Notes: generated by a model from the sequence alone, not told the origin. A stretch of DNA of 64,000 nt from Sphingomonas sp. CFBP 8760 (GCF_014841615.1 NZ_JACYUG010000008.1:1-64000), one strand, 5' to 3'. Numbered from the stretch's first letter, positions 47,872 to 58,131 are shown. A program made the numbers and translations.

Positions 47872-48870
47872 ATGCGTAAGCTTGCTCCTATCCAGATCGG
47901 CCCCGTCCGGATCGATTGCCCCGTCGTGCTCGCCCCGATGACGGGTGTCACGGACATGCCGTTCCGCACCGTCGTCCGTCGCTATGGTTCCGGCCTCAAC
48001 GTGACCGAGATGATCGCCAGTCAGGCCGCGATCCGTGAGACGCGGCAATCGATTCAGAAGGCGGCGTGGCATCTGTCGGAGGAGCCGGTGTCGATGCAGC
48101 TCGTCGGCTGCACGCCGTATGAAATGGGCGAGGCGGCGAAGCTGGCAGAGGAACGTGGCGCCGCCATCATCGACATCAACATGGGCTGCCCGGTCCGCAA
48201 GGTGACGAACGGCGACGCCGGATCGGCACTGATGCGCGATCTGAAACTGGCCGCGACCCTGATCGAGGCGGTCGTGAAAGCGGTGAAGGCGCCCGTCACG
48301 CTCAAGATGCGAATGGGCTGGTGTCATGACAGCCTGAATGCCCCTGACCTTGCGCGCATTGCGGAAGATCTGGGTATTCGCATGGTGACGGTGCACGGGC
48401 GCACTCGCAATCAGATGTACAAGGGGGAGGCGGACTGGCGCTTCGTCGCCGGGGTCAAGCAGGCGGTATCGATCCCGGTGATCGTTAACGGCGACATCTG
48501 TTCGATCGAGGATGCCGATGCCGCGCTCGACCAGTCCGGGGCGGACGGGCTGATGATCGGTCGCGGTGCGTATGGCCGGCCATGGCTGCTCGGTCAGGTG
48601 ATGACGTGGCTGGATGAGGGGCGCCGCGTTCCCGACCCCGATCTCGACGAACAATATCGTACGATCGTCGAGCATTACGAGGCAATGCTGGAGCATTACG
48701 GGAACGTCACGGGTGTGAACATGGCCCGTAAACATATCGGCTGGTACACCAAGGGGCTGACCGGATCGGCAGAATTCCGCAACGCCGTGAACCAGATTCC
48801 CGATGCCAACCGCGTAAAGGCGATGCTGGCGGAATTCTATGCGCCGTATCTCCGGCGCGCGGCGGCTTGA
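47872..48870 (+). CDS. dusB: tRNA-dihydrouridine synthase B (NifR3)
   Basis: DusB (332 residues) is a flavin enzyme that reduces U17 of tRNA. Motifs: [20 protein letters not shown] (FMN site), [16 protein letters not shown], the catalytic Cys in [37 protein letters not shown] and [11 protein letters not shown]. As nifR3 it is the usual first gene of the ntrBC operon in Alphaproteobacteria. The end is TTGA, where ntrB begins with TTG. Confidence 0.96.
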   Translation: MRKLAPIQIGPVRIDCPVVLAPMTGVTDMPFRTVVRRYGSGLNVTEMIASQAAIRETRQSIQKAAWHLSEEPVSMQLVGCTPYEMGEAAKLAEERGAAIIDINMGCPVRKVTNGDAGSALMRDLKLAATLIEAVVKAVKAPVTLKMRMGWCHDSLNAPDLARIAEDLGIRMVTVHGRTRNQMYKGEADWRFVAGVKQAVSIPVIVNGDICSIEDADAALDQSGADGLMIGRGAYGRPWLLGQVMTWLDEGRRVPDPDLDEQYRTIVEHYEAMLEHYGNVTGVNMARKHIGWYTKGLTGSAEFRNAVNQIPDANRVKAMLAEFYAPYLRRAAA

Positions 48871-49907
48871 ACCGGCGGCCAGGATTTGCCGAACTGTTTG
48901 CCGCGTTGCCCGTCGCGGTGCTTGTTATCGGTCCCGACGACCGCATCGCCCATGCCAACGCACTGGCCGAACAGATGCTCAACCTGTCGGAGCGGGTGAT
49001 GACCGGGCAGCCGCTGGTCGCGATCCTGCCGCCGCCAGAGGGGGTGGAGGCGCGGGACGGTTATGGTTTCGCGGTCTACGATACCGAAATCGCTACGGCG
49101 CGCGGGGTGCGGATGCGGGTCGATTTCGTCGAGGCGAAGATTGCCGATCATGACGGTTGGCGGGCGGTAACGCTGCATCATGCCGCCAATTCGCGCCGAC
49201 TGGGACAGGCGCCGGATCGCTCGGCTGCTCGTGCCGCGGTGGGGGCGGCCGCGATGCTGGCCCACGAAATCCGCAATCCCCTGTCGGGCATCCGCGGCGC
49301 GGCGCAACTGCTGGGTGCTGGCGAACTGACCCGGCTCATCACCACGGAGGTGGACCGGATTGCCGGCCTGATCGACCGGATGCAGGAGTTCGGCGATACC
49401 CGTCCCTTGCCGGTCGCCGCCGAGAACATCTATCCGCTTCTGGGTCATGCCCGGGGCGTGGCGCTGGCGGGGTTCGCGCGCGGAGTCCGCATCGACGAGC
49501 GGTATGATCCCTCGCTGCCCCCTGCGCGGATCAACCGGGATGCGCTGACCCAGATCGTCATCAACTTGCTGAAAAATGCGTGTGAGGCGGTGCGGGACGA
49601 ACGTACGCCGTGCATCACGATCACCACCGCCTATCGGCACGGCTTCACCCGATCCGCCGGACAGGGGCATGCCCGGGTGCCGTTGCCGATCGAAATCTGC
49701 GTGATCGACAATGGCCCCGGCGCGCCGGCCGATATCGCCGACCATCTGTTCGATCCGTTCGTCTCCAGTCGTCCCGAGGGGCAGGGGCTGGGGCTGGCGC
49801 TCGTCGACAAGCTGGTCCGCGATATGGACGGCATCGTTCAATATGGCCGCGAGGGTACGCCGGCGGCGACCGTTCTGCGGCTGCTGCTGCCAAGGGCGGG
49901 AACATGA
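48867..49907 (+). CDS. ntrB: nitrogen regulation sensor kinase NtrB
   Basis: NtrB (346 residues) phosphorylates or dephosphorylates NtrC according to nitrogen supply signalled by PII. A PAS domain ([20 protein letters not shown]) is followed by the H-box [18 protein letters not shown] with His133, the N-box [14 protein letters not shown] and the G-boxes [10 protein letters not shown] and [13 protein letters not shown]. It has no membrane segment. The start is a TTG at 48867 overlapping the dusB TGA; no ATG fits before the PAS domain. It overlaps ntrC by four bases. Confidence 0.93.
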   Translation: MNRRPGFAELFAALPVAVLVIGPDDRIAHANALAEQMLNLSERVMTGQPLVAILPPPEGVEARDGYGFAVYDTEIATARGVRMRVDFVEAKIADHDGWRAVTLHHAANSRRLGQAPDRSAARAAVGAAAMLAHEIRNPLSGIRGAAQLLGAGELTRLITTEVDRIAGLIDRMQEFGDTRPLPVAAENIYPLLGHARGVALAGFARGVRIDERYDPSLPPARINRDALTQIVINLLKNACEAVRDERTPCITITTAYRHGFTRSAGQGHARVPLPIEICVIDNGPGAPADIADHLFDPFVSSRPEGQGLGLALVDKLVRDMDGIVQYGREGTPAATVLRLLLPRAGT

Positions 49908-51322
49908 GCACGATTCTCGTCTGCGACGACGATGCCGCGATCCGCACCGTGGTGGCGCAGGCGCTGCGCCGGGCCGGATACGCCGTCGTTACCGCCGACA
50001 GCCTGACGCGCCTCGATCAATTGCTCGCGACCAGCACGCCCGACGTTCTCATCAGCGACGTGGTGCTGCCCGACGGTGACGGGATCGAGCGGATGCGTGA
50101 AGTGACGAGCCGCTTTCCCGATCTGCCGATCATCATCCTGTCGGCGCGCAACACGCTGACGACGGCGGTGCGCGCGGCGGATGTCGGTGCATATGAATAT
50201 CTGCCCAAGCCGTTCGATCTCGACATACTTGTCCGTGCGGTCGCCGGGGCATTGGCGCGCGGTGGCGGCGTCACCGAGGCAGAGGCACCGGCGGACGATA
50301 CGGCACTGCCGCTGATCGGGCGTTCGTCGGCGATGCAGGATGTATATCGCGTGATCGCGCGGGTGGTGTCGAACGACCTGACCGTGCTGGTGTCGGGCGA
50401 ATCGGGCACGGGCAAGGAACTCGTGGCCCGTGCGATCCACGATCTCGGGCAACGCCGGGCGGCGCCCTTCGTGGCGATCAACATGGCCGCCATACCCCGC
50501 GACCTGATCGAGGCCGAACTGTTCGGGCACGAGCGCGGGGCCTTCACCGGCGCTGCGACGCGCACCGCCGGCCGGTTCGAACAGGCCGGTGGCGGCACCC
50601 TGTTCCTCGACGAGATCGGGGATATGCCGATCGAGGCGCAGACCCGGCTGCTCCGCGTTCTCCAGACCGGTGAGTTCACCACCGTCGGCGGTACGCGAAC
50701 CATCCGCGCCGATGTCCGGATCGTCGCGGCCACCAACCGCGATCTGACCGCGCAGGTGGCGGCGGGGTTGTTCCGGGAAGACCTGTTCTATCGGCTCAAT
50801 GTCGTGCCGATCGCTCTGCCGGCATTGCGGGAAAGACGACAGGACGTGGCATTGCTGGCGCAGCATTTCCTGGGCCGGGCCGCCGATCAGGGGCTGCCGC
50901 GCCGTCGCTTGGCCGCGGATACGGTGGCGGCGCTCGAAGCCTATCACTGGCCAGGCAACGTCCGCGAACTGGAAAACCTGATGCGCCGGCTCGCCGCATT
51001 GACGCGTGACGAGGTGATCGCGGTCGATGTCGTCGAGGCGATGCTGGGTGTGCCCGCCGGGGCAACCGTCAGCGCGCCGGATATCGAGATGGCTGCCGCC
51101 GTTCATGCACTGATCGATCGTATCGCACGCGAACGGCCTGAGGCCATCGACGACGGCACCCTGTACGATCGCGTGATCGGAGAAGTGGAGCGTCCGCTGA
51201 TCGAGGCGATGCTGGCCCGACACGGTCAGAACCAGCTGCGCGCGGCCCGCGCGCTGGGTATCAATCGCAATACATTGAAGAAAAGACTCGATCTGCTCGG
51301 GATCGGGACAGGTCGTGGCTGA
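49904..51322 (+). CDS. ntrC: nitrogen regulation response regulator NtrC
   Basis: NtrC (472 residues) activates sigma54 promoters when phosphorylated. The receiver domain has Asp52 in LISDVVLPDGDG. The AAA+ domain has Walker A GESGTGKELVARAI, the sigma54 loop GAFTGA in HERGAFTGAATR, and Walker B GGTLFLDEIGDM. The C-terminal FIS-type helix-turn-helix is NQLRAARALGINRNTLKKRL. All elements are intact. It follows ntrB with an ATGA overlap. ntrY starts 54 bp downstream. Confidence 0.95.
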   Translation: MSTILVCDDDAAIRTVVAQALRRAGYAVVTADSLTRLDQLLATSTPDVLISDVVLPDGDGIERMREVTSRFPDLPIIILSARNTLTTAVRAADVGAYEYLPKPFDLDILVRAVAGALARGGGVTEAEAPADDTALPLIGRSSAMQDVYRVIARVVSNDLTVLVSGESGTGKELVARAIHDLGQRRAAPFVAINMAAIPRDLIEAELFGHERGAFTGAATRTAGRFEQAGGGTLFLDEIGDMPIEAQTRLLRVLQTGEFTTVGGTRTIRADVRIVAATNRDLTAQVAAGLFREDLFYRLNVVPIALPALRERRQDVALLAQHFLGRAADQGLPRRRLAADTVAALEAYHWPGNVRELENLMRRLAALTRDEVIAVDVVEAMLGVPAGATVSAPDIEMAAAVHALIDRIARERPEAIDDGTLYDRVIGEVERPLIEAMLARHGQNQLRAARALGINRNTLKKRLDLLGIGTGRG

Positions 51323-51376
51323 TCGATGTGATTATGTGGTTTTAATGCAACAGCACAGGTTGTAGAGGGAGCGGTA

Positions 51377-53626
51377 ATGACCGCCACCCCGGCACTCTTC
51401 CAATCCGATACTGCCCCGGTCAGGCGCTTCACCGTCACGCCCGCGATCGAGGCATTGGTGCTGGTGGTAGCGATTGGCGTAGCCACTGGCAGCTACATGC
51501 TATTGGCCGGGGCGGACGATCCGCAGCGGCTGATCGCCCCGCCTTTCGTAGCGCTGTTGCTGGTCGCCAATCTGGTGCCCGGTATTCTCCTGCTCATGCT
51601 GTTCGGCCGGCGCGTGGCACGGCGTCGCGCCGCCCGGTCGCCGGTGGGAGGGGAGGGGCGGTTACACGTCCGGCTGGTCGCGTTGTTTTCGGTCGTGGCG
51701 GCGGTGCCGATGCTGCTCGTCACGATCTTTGCCTCGCTGCTGTTCCAGTACGGTGTTCAGTTCTGGTATTCGGACCGGGCGCGCGGCGTGTTCGAGAACG
51801 CGACGCAGCTGACCATGGCATCCTACAACATGATTTTGGGGCGATGGGAGGATGCGACCCTCACGATGGCCGACGATCTGGCCTTCACGCTCAGGACTGA
51901 TCCGATCGACAGCCCGGGGTTCAAGGCATATTTCGCTCGTCAGGTCTATTATCGCAGCCTGTCCGAAGGCGCGCTGTTTACGGTCACATCAAACGGTGAC
52001 GTGCAGACGCTGGCGATCGTGAATCCGTACGCGACCGATTTCGATAGCCAGATCACCCCCGCGTCGATCGCCAAGCTGCGACGGGGGCAGCGTAGTCCGG
52101 TTATCGTCACCGGCGATCGCATTCAGATATTCACGCGGATGCCGGGGTCTGAGGACCTTTTCCTCTACGCGGCACGGGTCAGCAGCAACCCCGGAGAAAT
52201 GACCGCGCAGACCAAGCGTGCGATGGCTGCGCAGGCGGACTATCGCGCCCTGCTGGTTCGCGCGCGATCGCTCCAGATCCGCTTCAACGCGGCGTTGCTC
52301 ATCATCTCGCTGTTGATCGTCGGGGTGGCCGTGTGGATCGCGCTGGCGGTGGCTGACCGGCTGGTGAGGCCGGTCGGCGAACTGGTCGATGCTGCGCGAC
52401 GGGTGGCGAGCGGCGATCTGTCGGCGCGGGTGGCGAATACGCGTGAACGCGACGAGGTCGGTACGTTGGCTAACGCGTTCAACCGCATGACCGAGCGGTT
52501 GCAGGAACAGAATACCGCGCTGGTCACCGCCAACGACCAGCTCGAAAGCCGGCGCGCGCTGATCGAGGCGGTGATGGCGGGAGTATCGGCCGGGGTGATC
52601 GCGACCGGGCCGGATCGCGTCATCAGCATCGCCAACGCCTCGGCGATCCGGCTGCTGGGCGTCGATGGCGAGGGCATGGTCGGCCGCCGGCTGGCCGACG
52701 TCTCGGCCGAACTGGACGCCCTAGTCACACCTGCCAAGCGCGAGGCGGTGGTGCAGGTAGGTGAGGGGACGCAGGCGCGCACGCTGGCGGTGCGGCTCGC
52801 AACCACGGATCGCGGCCCGATCCTGACCTTCGACGACGTGACGCAGCAATTGTCGGATCAGCGCCGTGCCGCCTGGGCCGATGTCGCCCGCCGCATCGCG
52901 CACGAGATCAAGAACCCGCTGACCCCGATCCAGCTTGCCGCGGAACGGCTTCAGCGTCGCTACGGCAGCAAGATCCAGGCGGACGACGGCACGTTCGTCC
53001 GGCTGACCGAAACGATCATCCGTCAGGTCGGCGACCTGCGCCGAATGGTCGACGAGTTCTCCTCGTTCGCGCGGATGCCCAAGCCCGTGTTCCAGCGGGA
53101 GGCGCTGGCGGACACGGCGCGACAGGTGATGTTCCTCCATGAAGTGGCGCACCCCTCGATCCGCTTTACGATCCACGGCGACGATCCCGGCCCCAGTCTG
53201 GTGTGCGATCGCCGCCAGATCGGGCAGGCGCTCACCAATATCATCAAGAATGCTGTGGAGGCGATCGAGGCACGTGGCACGGGGGAAGACGGGATCGTCA
53301 CCCTGACGCTGGCGTCGGGCACCGAACCCGGGCAGACCTGCATCGTCGTCACCGACAATGGCGTCGGCCTGCCCGCCGCCCGCGAACGCATTGTCGAACC
53401 TTACATGACGACACGGGCGCGCGGCACCGGCCTTGGTCTCGCGATCGTCAAGAAGATCGTAGAGGAACATGGCGGGACGATCGCCTTTACCGACCGGCCC
53501 GGCGGCGGCACGGTGGTGACGATGACGTTCGACGCCGCCCGGCTGGAAACGCTGGAGCAGGGCGACGACATGGGCGAGCCGGTCGGAGAGGACCAGCTCG
53601 CCGCACTCACATCGAATCGGACATGA
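51377..53626 (+). CDS. ntrY: membrane sensor kinase NtrY
   Basis: NtrY (749 residues) is the partner of NtrX in nitrogen and redox control. Three N-terminal membrane helices (ALVLVVAIGVATGSYMLLAG, IAPPFVALLLVANLVPGILL, LVALFSVVAAVPMLLVTIFA) are followed by an extracytoplasmic domain and a fourth helix (ALLIISLLIVGVAVWIALAV). Then come HAMP (RLVRPVGELVDAARRVASGD), PAS, the H-box ADVARRIAHEIKNPLTPIQL and a HATPase domain (DNGVGLPAARERIVEPY, GTGLGLAIVKKIV). GAGGGAGC stands before the ATG. It is separated from ntrX by four bases. Confidence 0.95.
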   Translation: MTATPALFQSDTAPVRRFTVTPAIEALVLVVAIGVATGSYMLLAGADDPQRLIAPPFVALLLVANLVPGILLLMLFGRRVARRRAARSPVGGEGRLHVRLVALFSVVAAVPMLLVTIFASLLFQYGVQFWYSDRARGVFENATQLTMASYNMILGRWEDATLTMADDLAFTLRTDPIDSPGFKAYFARQVYYRSLSEGALFTVTSNGDVQTLAIVNPYATDFDSQITPASIAKLRRGQRSPVIVTGDRIQIFTRMPGSEDLFLYAARVSSNPGEMTAQTKRAMAAQADYRALLVRARSLQIRFNAALLIISLLIVGVAVWIALAVADRLVRPVGELVDAARRVASGDLSARVANTRERDEVGTLANAFNRMTERLQEQNTALVTANDQLESRRALIEAVMAGVSAGVIATGPDRVISIANASAIRLLGVDGEGMVGRRLADVSAELDALVTPAKREAVVQVGEGTQARTLAVRLATTDRGPILTFDDVTQQLSDQRRAAWADVARRIAHEIKNPLTPIQLAAERLQRRYGSKIQADDGTFVRLTETIIRQVGDLRRMVDEFSSFARMPKPVFQREALADTARQVMFLHEVAHPSIRFTIHGDDPGPSLVCDRRQIGQALTNIIKNAVEAIEARGTGEDGIVTLTLASGTEPGQTCIVVTDNGVGLPAARERIVEPYMTTRARGTGLGLAIVKKIVEEHGGTIAFTDRPGGGTVVTMTFDAARLETLEQGDDMGEPVGEDQLAALTSNRT

Positions 53627-53630
53627 ACTG

Positions 53631-55004
53631 ATGCCTCTCGATATTCTTGTGGTCGATGACGAACAGGACATCCGCGAACTCGTTGCGGGAGTGCTGGAAG
53701 ACGAGGGCTATGAAACCCGCAGTGCCGCCGATGCTGATGCCGCGCTGGAGGCGATCGCCACCCGCCGCCCCTCACTGGCGCTGCTCGATGTGTGGCTGCA
53801 GGGATCGCGGCTGGACGGGCTGGAACTGCTTGATGAGATCAAGCGGCGCGATCCATCGATTCCGGTGCTCGTCATCTCCGGCCATGGCAGTCTCGACACT
53901 GCGGTCGCCGCGATCCGCAAGGGCGCGGTCGATTTCATCGAAAAGCCGTTCGAAGCCGAACGCCTGTTGCTGATGGTCGAACGGGCGACCGAGACCGAGC
54001 GTTTGCGGCGTGAGGTCGCCGCTTTGCGCGCGGTGGCGGGGCGCGATGCCGACCTGACCGGCAGTTCGGGGGCGATCAACGGCGTCCGTGCCACCCTGAA
54101 ACGCGTCGCCGCCACCGGCAGCCGTGTGCTGATCGTCGGCGCGGCCGGTAATGGCAAAGAGGTGGCGGCACGCCTGCTCCACGGCTGGAGTTCGCGCGCG
54201 GCCGCCCCGTTCGTCATCGTCAGCGCCGCCAACATGACGCCCGAACGCGTCGAGGAGGAATTGTTCGGTGTTGAGGAAGGTGGCGATCTGGTTCGCCCGG
54301 GGCTGCTCGAACAGGCGCATGGCGGCACGCTGTTCCTCGACGAGATCGCGGATATGCCGATGGCCACGCAGGCGCGCATCCTGCGCGTGCTGACCGACCA
54401 GAGTTTCAGCCGCGTCGGCGGATCGCGGGTGGTGAAGGTCGACGTCCGCGTGGTCTCCGCCACCTCCCGTGACCTGGCCGAGGAGATCGCGGCGGGTCGG
54501 TTCCGCGAAGACCTGTATTACCGGCTCAACGTCGTGCCGGTGGTGATCCCGAAACTGGCCGACCGGCGCGAGGATATTCCACCGTTGGTCCAGCACTTTC
54601 TCGCTTATTATGCCGGCGAGCGACGCGTGCCGACACCGGAGATCGCACCCGATGCGATGGTCGCGCTGCAAAGCTACGAATGGCCGGGCAATGTCCGTCA
54701 GCTGCGCAACGTGGTGGAGCGGACGATCATCATGGCGCCGGGCGACCGGGTGGGGCGGATCGAACTCGATCTCCTGCCCGCCGAAGTGCTGGGCGGCGAG
54801 GCAGGCGGCGATCGCGGTACCACCGCTATCATGGGAACGCCGCTGCGTGAGGCACGCGAAAGTTTCGAGCGCGACTATCTACGGGTCCAGATCAGGCGGT
54901 TTTCCGGCAATATCTCGCGCACCGCCAGCTTCATCGGCATGGAGCGATCGGCCTTGCACCGGAAGCTGAAGCTGTTGGGGATTACCGAAACCCGCGACGA
55001 ATGA
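53631..55004 (+). CDS. ntrX: response regulator NtrX
   Basis: NtrX (457 residues) has a receiver with Asp53 (LALLDVWLQGSRLDGLELL), an AAA+ domain with Walker A VGAAGNGKEVAARLL and Walker B GGTLFLDEIADMP, and a C-terminal FIS-type helix-turn-helix (GNISRTASFIGMERSALHRK). The sigma54-contacting GAFTGA loop is absent: the segment reads ELFGVEEGGDLVRPGLLEQA. This is a known feature of alphaproteobacterial NtrX and implies control of sigma70-type promoters. It lies four bases after ntrY; hfq begins 126 bp downstream. Confidence 0.94.
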   Translation: MPLDILVVDDEQDIRELVAGVLEDEGYETRSAADADAALEAIATRRPSLALLDVWLQGSRLDGLELLDEIKRRDPSIPVLVISGHGSLDTAVAAIRKGAVDFIEKPFEAERLLLMVERATETERLRREVAALRAVAGRDADLTGSSGAINGVRATLKRVAATGSRVLIVGAAGNGKEVAARLLHGWSSRAAAPFVIVSAANMTPERVEEELFGVEEGGDLVRPGLLEQAHGGTLFLDEIADMPMATQARILRVLTDQSFSRVGGSRVVKVDVRVVSATSRDLAEEIAAGRFREDLYYRLNVVPVVIPKLADRREDIPPLVQHFLAYYAGERRVPTPEIAPDAMVALQSYEWPGNVRQLRNVVERTIIMAPGDRVGRIELDLLPAEVLGGEAGGDRGTTAIMGTPLREARESFERDYLRVQIRRFSGNISRTASFIGMERSALHRKLKLLGITETRDE

Positions 55005-55130
55005 TCGTCGCACGGCTGGACGCTCGGGGTACGGCACCCTAGATTATGACGGTCGCCTTGCCGGGCGGCGCTCCGACGTCGGGAAACGGCGCATCGTGGA
55101 TTATCATCCGCCAATAAAAGGGCTGTAGCA

Positions 55131-55619
55131 ATGGCCGAAAAGCAGACATCCTTGCAGGATCTATTCCTGAACGCGCTGCGGCGCTCGAAGACGCCGGTGA
55201 CCATGTTCCTGGTCAAAGGTGTGAAACTCCAGGGTATCGTGACCTGGTTCGATAATTTCTCCGTATTGTTACGCCGCGATGGTCAGTCGCAGCTGATCTA
55301 CAAGCACGCCATCTCGACGATCATGCCGGGTGGGGCGTTCGATGCCAATGCGGTGATCGATGCGGTCGGCGAACAGCAGCGCAAGACGCCATTGTTGCAG
55401 GAATTGTTTCTAAACGCCGTCCGCAAATCTGAGGACAGCGTGACGATGTTCCTCATCAACGGTGTGATGTTGCAGGGGCAGATCGCGGGGTTCGACCTGT
55501 TCTGCATGTTGTTGCAGCGCGAAGGCATGGTGCAGCTCGTCTACAAGCATGCCGTCTCCACCATTCAGCCCGCCCGGCCATTGAACTTGGCCGAGGAACA
55601 AGGATCGATTGAAGATTGA
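55131..55619 (+). CDS. hfq: RNA chaperone Hfq with two tandem Sm domains
   Basis: Hfq assists pairing of small RNAs with mRNAs. A normal Hfq has one Sm domain in a hexamer; this 162-residue protein has two complete ones. Domain 1 (about 7-67) has [23 protein letters not shown] and [12 protein letters not shown]. Domain 2 (about 88-148) has [23 protein letters not shown] and [12 protein letters not shown]. The Gln of the proximal site is kept in both (Gln9, Gln90). Domain 2 loses the conserved Lys of GxKLQG (Met113) and rim basics (RKSED instead of RRSK). A trimer of such chains could mimic the hexamer. The stop overlaps the TTG of hflX (TTGA). Confidence 0.95.
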   Translation: MAEKQTSLQDLFLNALRRSKTPVTMFLVKGVKLQGIVTWFDNFSVLLRRDGQSQLIYKHAISTIMPGGAFDANAVIDAVGEQQRKTPLLQELFLNAVRKSEDSVTMFLINGVMLQGQIAGFDLFCMLLQREGMVQLVYKHAVSTIQPARPLNLAEEQGSIED

Positions 55620-56908
55620 GTACCGGATTCGAACGCGATCGTGACGAATTCACCCGTGGTGCACGGGCGATCGTTGTGCTGCCGGACCGGGGCGATTCGT
55701 CCCGCGACGCGGACGCTCGTCTGGAGGAGAGCGCCGGGCTAGCGGCGGCAATCGGCGTGGAAGTGGTCGACCGCGTCGCCCTGCGTGTCCGCCAGCCGCG
55801 CGCGGCGACGCTGATCGGTAGCGGCCAGATGGAGGAACTGGCGACGCGGGTACGGATGGAGGAGGCGACCCTGGTCGTCGTCGACGCCGCGCTGTCGCCG
55901 ATTCAGCAACGCAATCTGGAAACCGGACTGGAAGCCAAGGTGATCGACCGTACCGGCTTGATCCTCGAAATCTTCGGGGAACGCGCGGCGACGGCCGAAG
56001 GGCGGTTGCAGGTCGAACTGGCGCATCTCGACTACCAGGCGGGGCGGCTGGTGCGCAGCTGGACCCATCTCGAGCGTCAGCGCGGCGGCTTCGGCTTTCT
56101 CGGTGGTCCCGGCGAAACCCAGATCGAGGCGGATCGCCGGCTGATCCGCGATCGCATGGCACGGTTGCGCCGCGAACTGGAACAGGTGTCACGTACCCGC
56201 GGGCTCCATCGCGAGCGGCGCCAGCGAGCGCCATGGCCCGTGATCGCACTGGTCGGTTATACCAATGCCGGTAAATCGACGCTGTTCAACCGGCTGACCG
56301 GCGCGACCGTGATGGCCGAAGACCTGTTGTTCGCGACGTTGGACCCGACGCTGCGGCAGATTTCGCTGCCGGGGCTGGACAAGGCGATCCTGTCCGACAC
56401 GGTCGGTTTCGTGTCCGATCTTCCGACCCAGCTGGTCGCTGCGTTCAAGGCGACGCTGGAGGAGGTAGTATCGGCGGACCTGCTGATCCACGTTCGCGAT
56501 ATCGCCCATCCCGATACCGAGGCGCAGCGCGCCGACGTCGAGACGGTGCTGGCTGAGATTGGTGTGTCGGAGGCGACACCCCGGTTCGAGGTGTGGAACA
56601 AGCTCGACCTCCTCGAAGACGAGCATCGTGAGGCGATGCTGAGCGAGGCGGAACGGCGTGACGGGGTAAGACTGATCTCGGCGCTGACGGGGGAGGGGAT
56701 CGACGATCTTATCGCCTCCGTTGCGGGCCGGCTGACCCAGGGCCATCGTCGGTACACCATCGCGCTTCCCGCCGGCGACGGGGCGGGCGCAGCATGGCTA
56801 CATGCCCATGGCGAGGTGATCGGCCATCATCAGGATGGTGACGACGAGGTGTATGACGTGCGCCTTGATGAGGGCGATTACGGGCGCTTCATCCGACGCT
56901 TCGTTTAG
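55616..56908 (+). CDS. hflX: ribosome-associated GTPase HflX
   Basis: HflX (430 residues) is a GTPase that splits stalled 70S ribosomes. The N-terminal HflX domain includes [40 protein letters not shown] and [19 protein letters not shown]. The G domain follows with G1 [17 protein letters not shown]3 DTVGF and G4 NKLD. The start is a TTG at 55616 overlapping the hfq stop; AAGGAT is ten bases upstream. The hfq-hflX order is widely conserved. The 3' end overlaps mazG by 20 bp tail to tail. Confidence 0.95.
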   Translation: MSTGFERDRDEFTRGARAIVVLPDRGDSSRDADARLEESAGLAAAIGVEVVDRVALRVRQPRAATLIGSGQMEELATRVRMEEATLVVVDAALSPIQQRNLETGLEAKVIDRTGLILEIFGERAATAEGRLQVELAHLDYQAGRLVRSWTHLERQRGGFGFLGGPGETQIEADRRLIRDRMARLRRELEQVSRTRGLHRERRQRAPWPVIALVGYTNAGKSTLFNRLTGATVMAEDLLFATLDPTLRQISLPGLDKAILSDTVGFVSDLPTQLVAAFKATLEEVVSADLLIHVRDIAHPDTEAQRADVETVLAEIGVSEATPRFEVWNKLDLLEDEHREAMLSEAERRDGVRLISALTGEGIDDLIASVAGRLTQGHRRYTIALPAGDGAGAAWLHAHGEVIGHHQDGDDEVYDVRLDEGDYGRFIRRFV

Positions 56909-57656
56909 CGTCCTGCCACCGCGCCTCCTTGTCCGCCAGGTCCAGTCCGGCAAAGTCGGCACCGGCCTGACGTTCCATTGCCGCAAAGCGCCGCTCGAAT
57001 TTGGCATTCGCGCGGCGTAACGCGGCTTCTGCGTCGATACCCAGATGGCGCGACCAGTTGACGACGCTGAACAGCAGGTCGCCGATCTCGTCTGCGCGCT
57101 CCGCCTCGTTTGCCTCGGCTACTTCGATCAGTTCCTCGTCGATCTTCGCACGTGGACCGGTGGTGTCGGGCCAATCGAACCCGACGCGCGCGGCGCGCTT
57201 CTGAAGCTTGTCCGCCCGTTGCAGGGCGGGCAGGCCAAGCGCGACACCGGCCAGCGCACCAGCCGTTTCCTTTTTCTCAGTTCGCTCCGCTGCCTTGATC
57301 GCCTCCCAATCGGGGCGTTCGGTTGCAGTCGCAAAGATATGCGGATGCCGACGCTCCATCTTGTCGGCGATCGCCGTTGCGACATCGTCGAACCTGAACA
57401 GGCCGGCCTCCTCCGCGATGCGGCTCTGGAACACCACCTGGAACAACAGATCGCCCAGTTCGTCGCGAACAGCGTCTGGATCGCCGTGCTCGATCGCGTC
57501 CGCGACTTCATACGCTTCCTCGATCGTATAGGGCGCGATCGTCTCCCAACGCTGGGCCAGGTCCCAGTCACAGCCACTCAAGGGATCGCGCAGCCGCGCC
57601 ATGATTGCAAGCAGCCGGGCGAGTGGCGGACGGGCAGGGGCGATAGGATCAGTCAT
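56889..57656 (-). CDS. mazG: nucleoside triphosphate pyrophosphohydrolase MazG
   Basis: MazG (255 residues) hydrolyses NTPs and dNTPs to monophosphates, cleaning pools and lowering ppGpp in stress. It has both MazG domains: the first with CDWDLAQRWETIAPYTIEEA, YEVADAIE and DELGDLLFQVVF, the second with IDEELIEVAEANEAERADEI and GDLLFSVVNWSRHLG. The EExxE...ExxD metal residues are present in each. Start 57656 (MTDPIAPARPPL) is favoured over the in-frame codons upstream. Confidence 0.93.
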   Translation of the reverse strand: MTDPIAPARPPLARLLAIMARLRDPLSGCDWDLAQRWETIAPYTIEEAYEVADAIEHGDPDAVRDELGDLLFQVVFQSRIAEEAGLFRFDDVATAIADKMERRHPHIFATATERPDWEAIKAAERTEKKETAGALAGVALGLPALQRADKLQKRAARVGFDWPDTTGPRAKIDEELIEVAEANEAERADEIGDLLFSVVNWSRHLGIDAEAALRRANAKFERRFAAMERQAGADFAGLDLADKEARWQDAKRSVG

Positions 57657-57880
57657 GATATCGTCTTGCCCGCACATCATCGACGATGGCAACCGCGCGG
57701 CCCGAGATCGTCCGTGGCCACGATGGCTTACAATTCCGGGGCACTTGGCCTATATGGGTGATGCTACAGTCGCATATCGACGGTCTACGGCGCCATGCGG
57801 CACCTTCTTCCTTCTTTCCCTGCCTCCCACGCGACCCCGCGTCCGGCAGTCGGATGCGGGCCGACAAGAAGGAAGTCACC
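57657..57880 (+). promoter_or_regulatory. leader/promoter region of the cold-shock gene
   Basis: These 224 bp lie between divergent mazG and csp and hold no supportable gene. Cold-shock genes usually have long 5' untranslated leaders that control translation by folding. I see the strong ribosome site AAGAAGGAAG at the end but could not define the promoter. Confidence 0.4.
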
Positions 57881-58093
57881 ATGAGCCAGACCGGCACCGT
57901 CAAGTTCTTCAACGCCGACAAGGGCTATGGCTTCATCGCACCGGACAATGGCGGCACCGACGCCTTCGTCCACATCTCGGCCGTCGAGCGCGCCGGCATG
58001 ATCACGCTGAACCAGAACCAGCGGGTCGGTTACGAGCTGGAAGAGGATCGCCGCGGCAAGATGGCCGCGGTCAATCTGCAGCCCGCCGATTGA
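57881..58093 (+). CDS. cold-shock domain protein (CspA family)
   Basis: The 70-residue OB-fold protein binds single-stranded RNA and DNA. RNP1 is KGYGFIAP and RNP2 is AFVHISAV; the start TGTVKFFNADKGYGFI is typical. Its AAGAAGGAAG ribosome site supports the ATG at 57881. A strong terminator follows 10 bp after the stop, so it is a single-gene unit. Confidence 0.95.
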   Translation: MSQTGTVKFFNADKGYGFIAPDNGGTDAFVHISAVERAGMITLNQNQRVGYELEEDRRGKMAAVNLQPAD

Positions 58094-58103
58094 TTCGACG
58101 TTG

Positions 58104-58131
58104 CGGCGGCTCCTGACGGAGCCGCCGTTTT
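58104..58131 (+). terminator. intrinsic terminator after the cold-shock gene
   Basis: A perfect 10-bp stem CGGCGGCTCC/GGAGCCGCCG with a TGAC loop is followed by TTTT (58128-58131). Confidence 0.9.
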
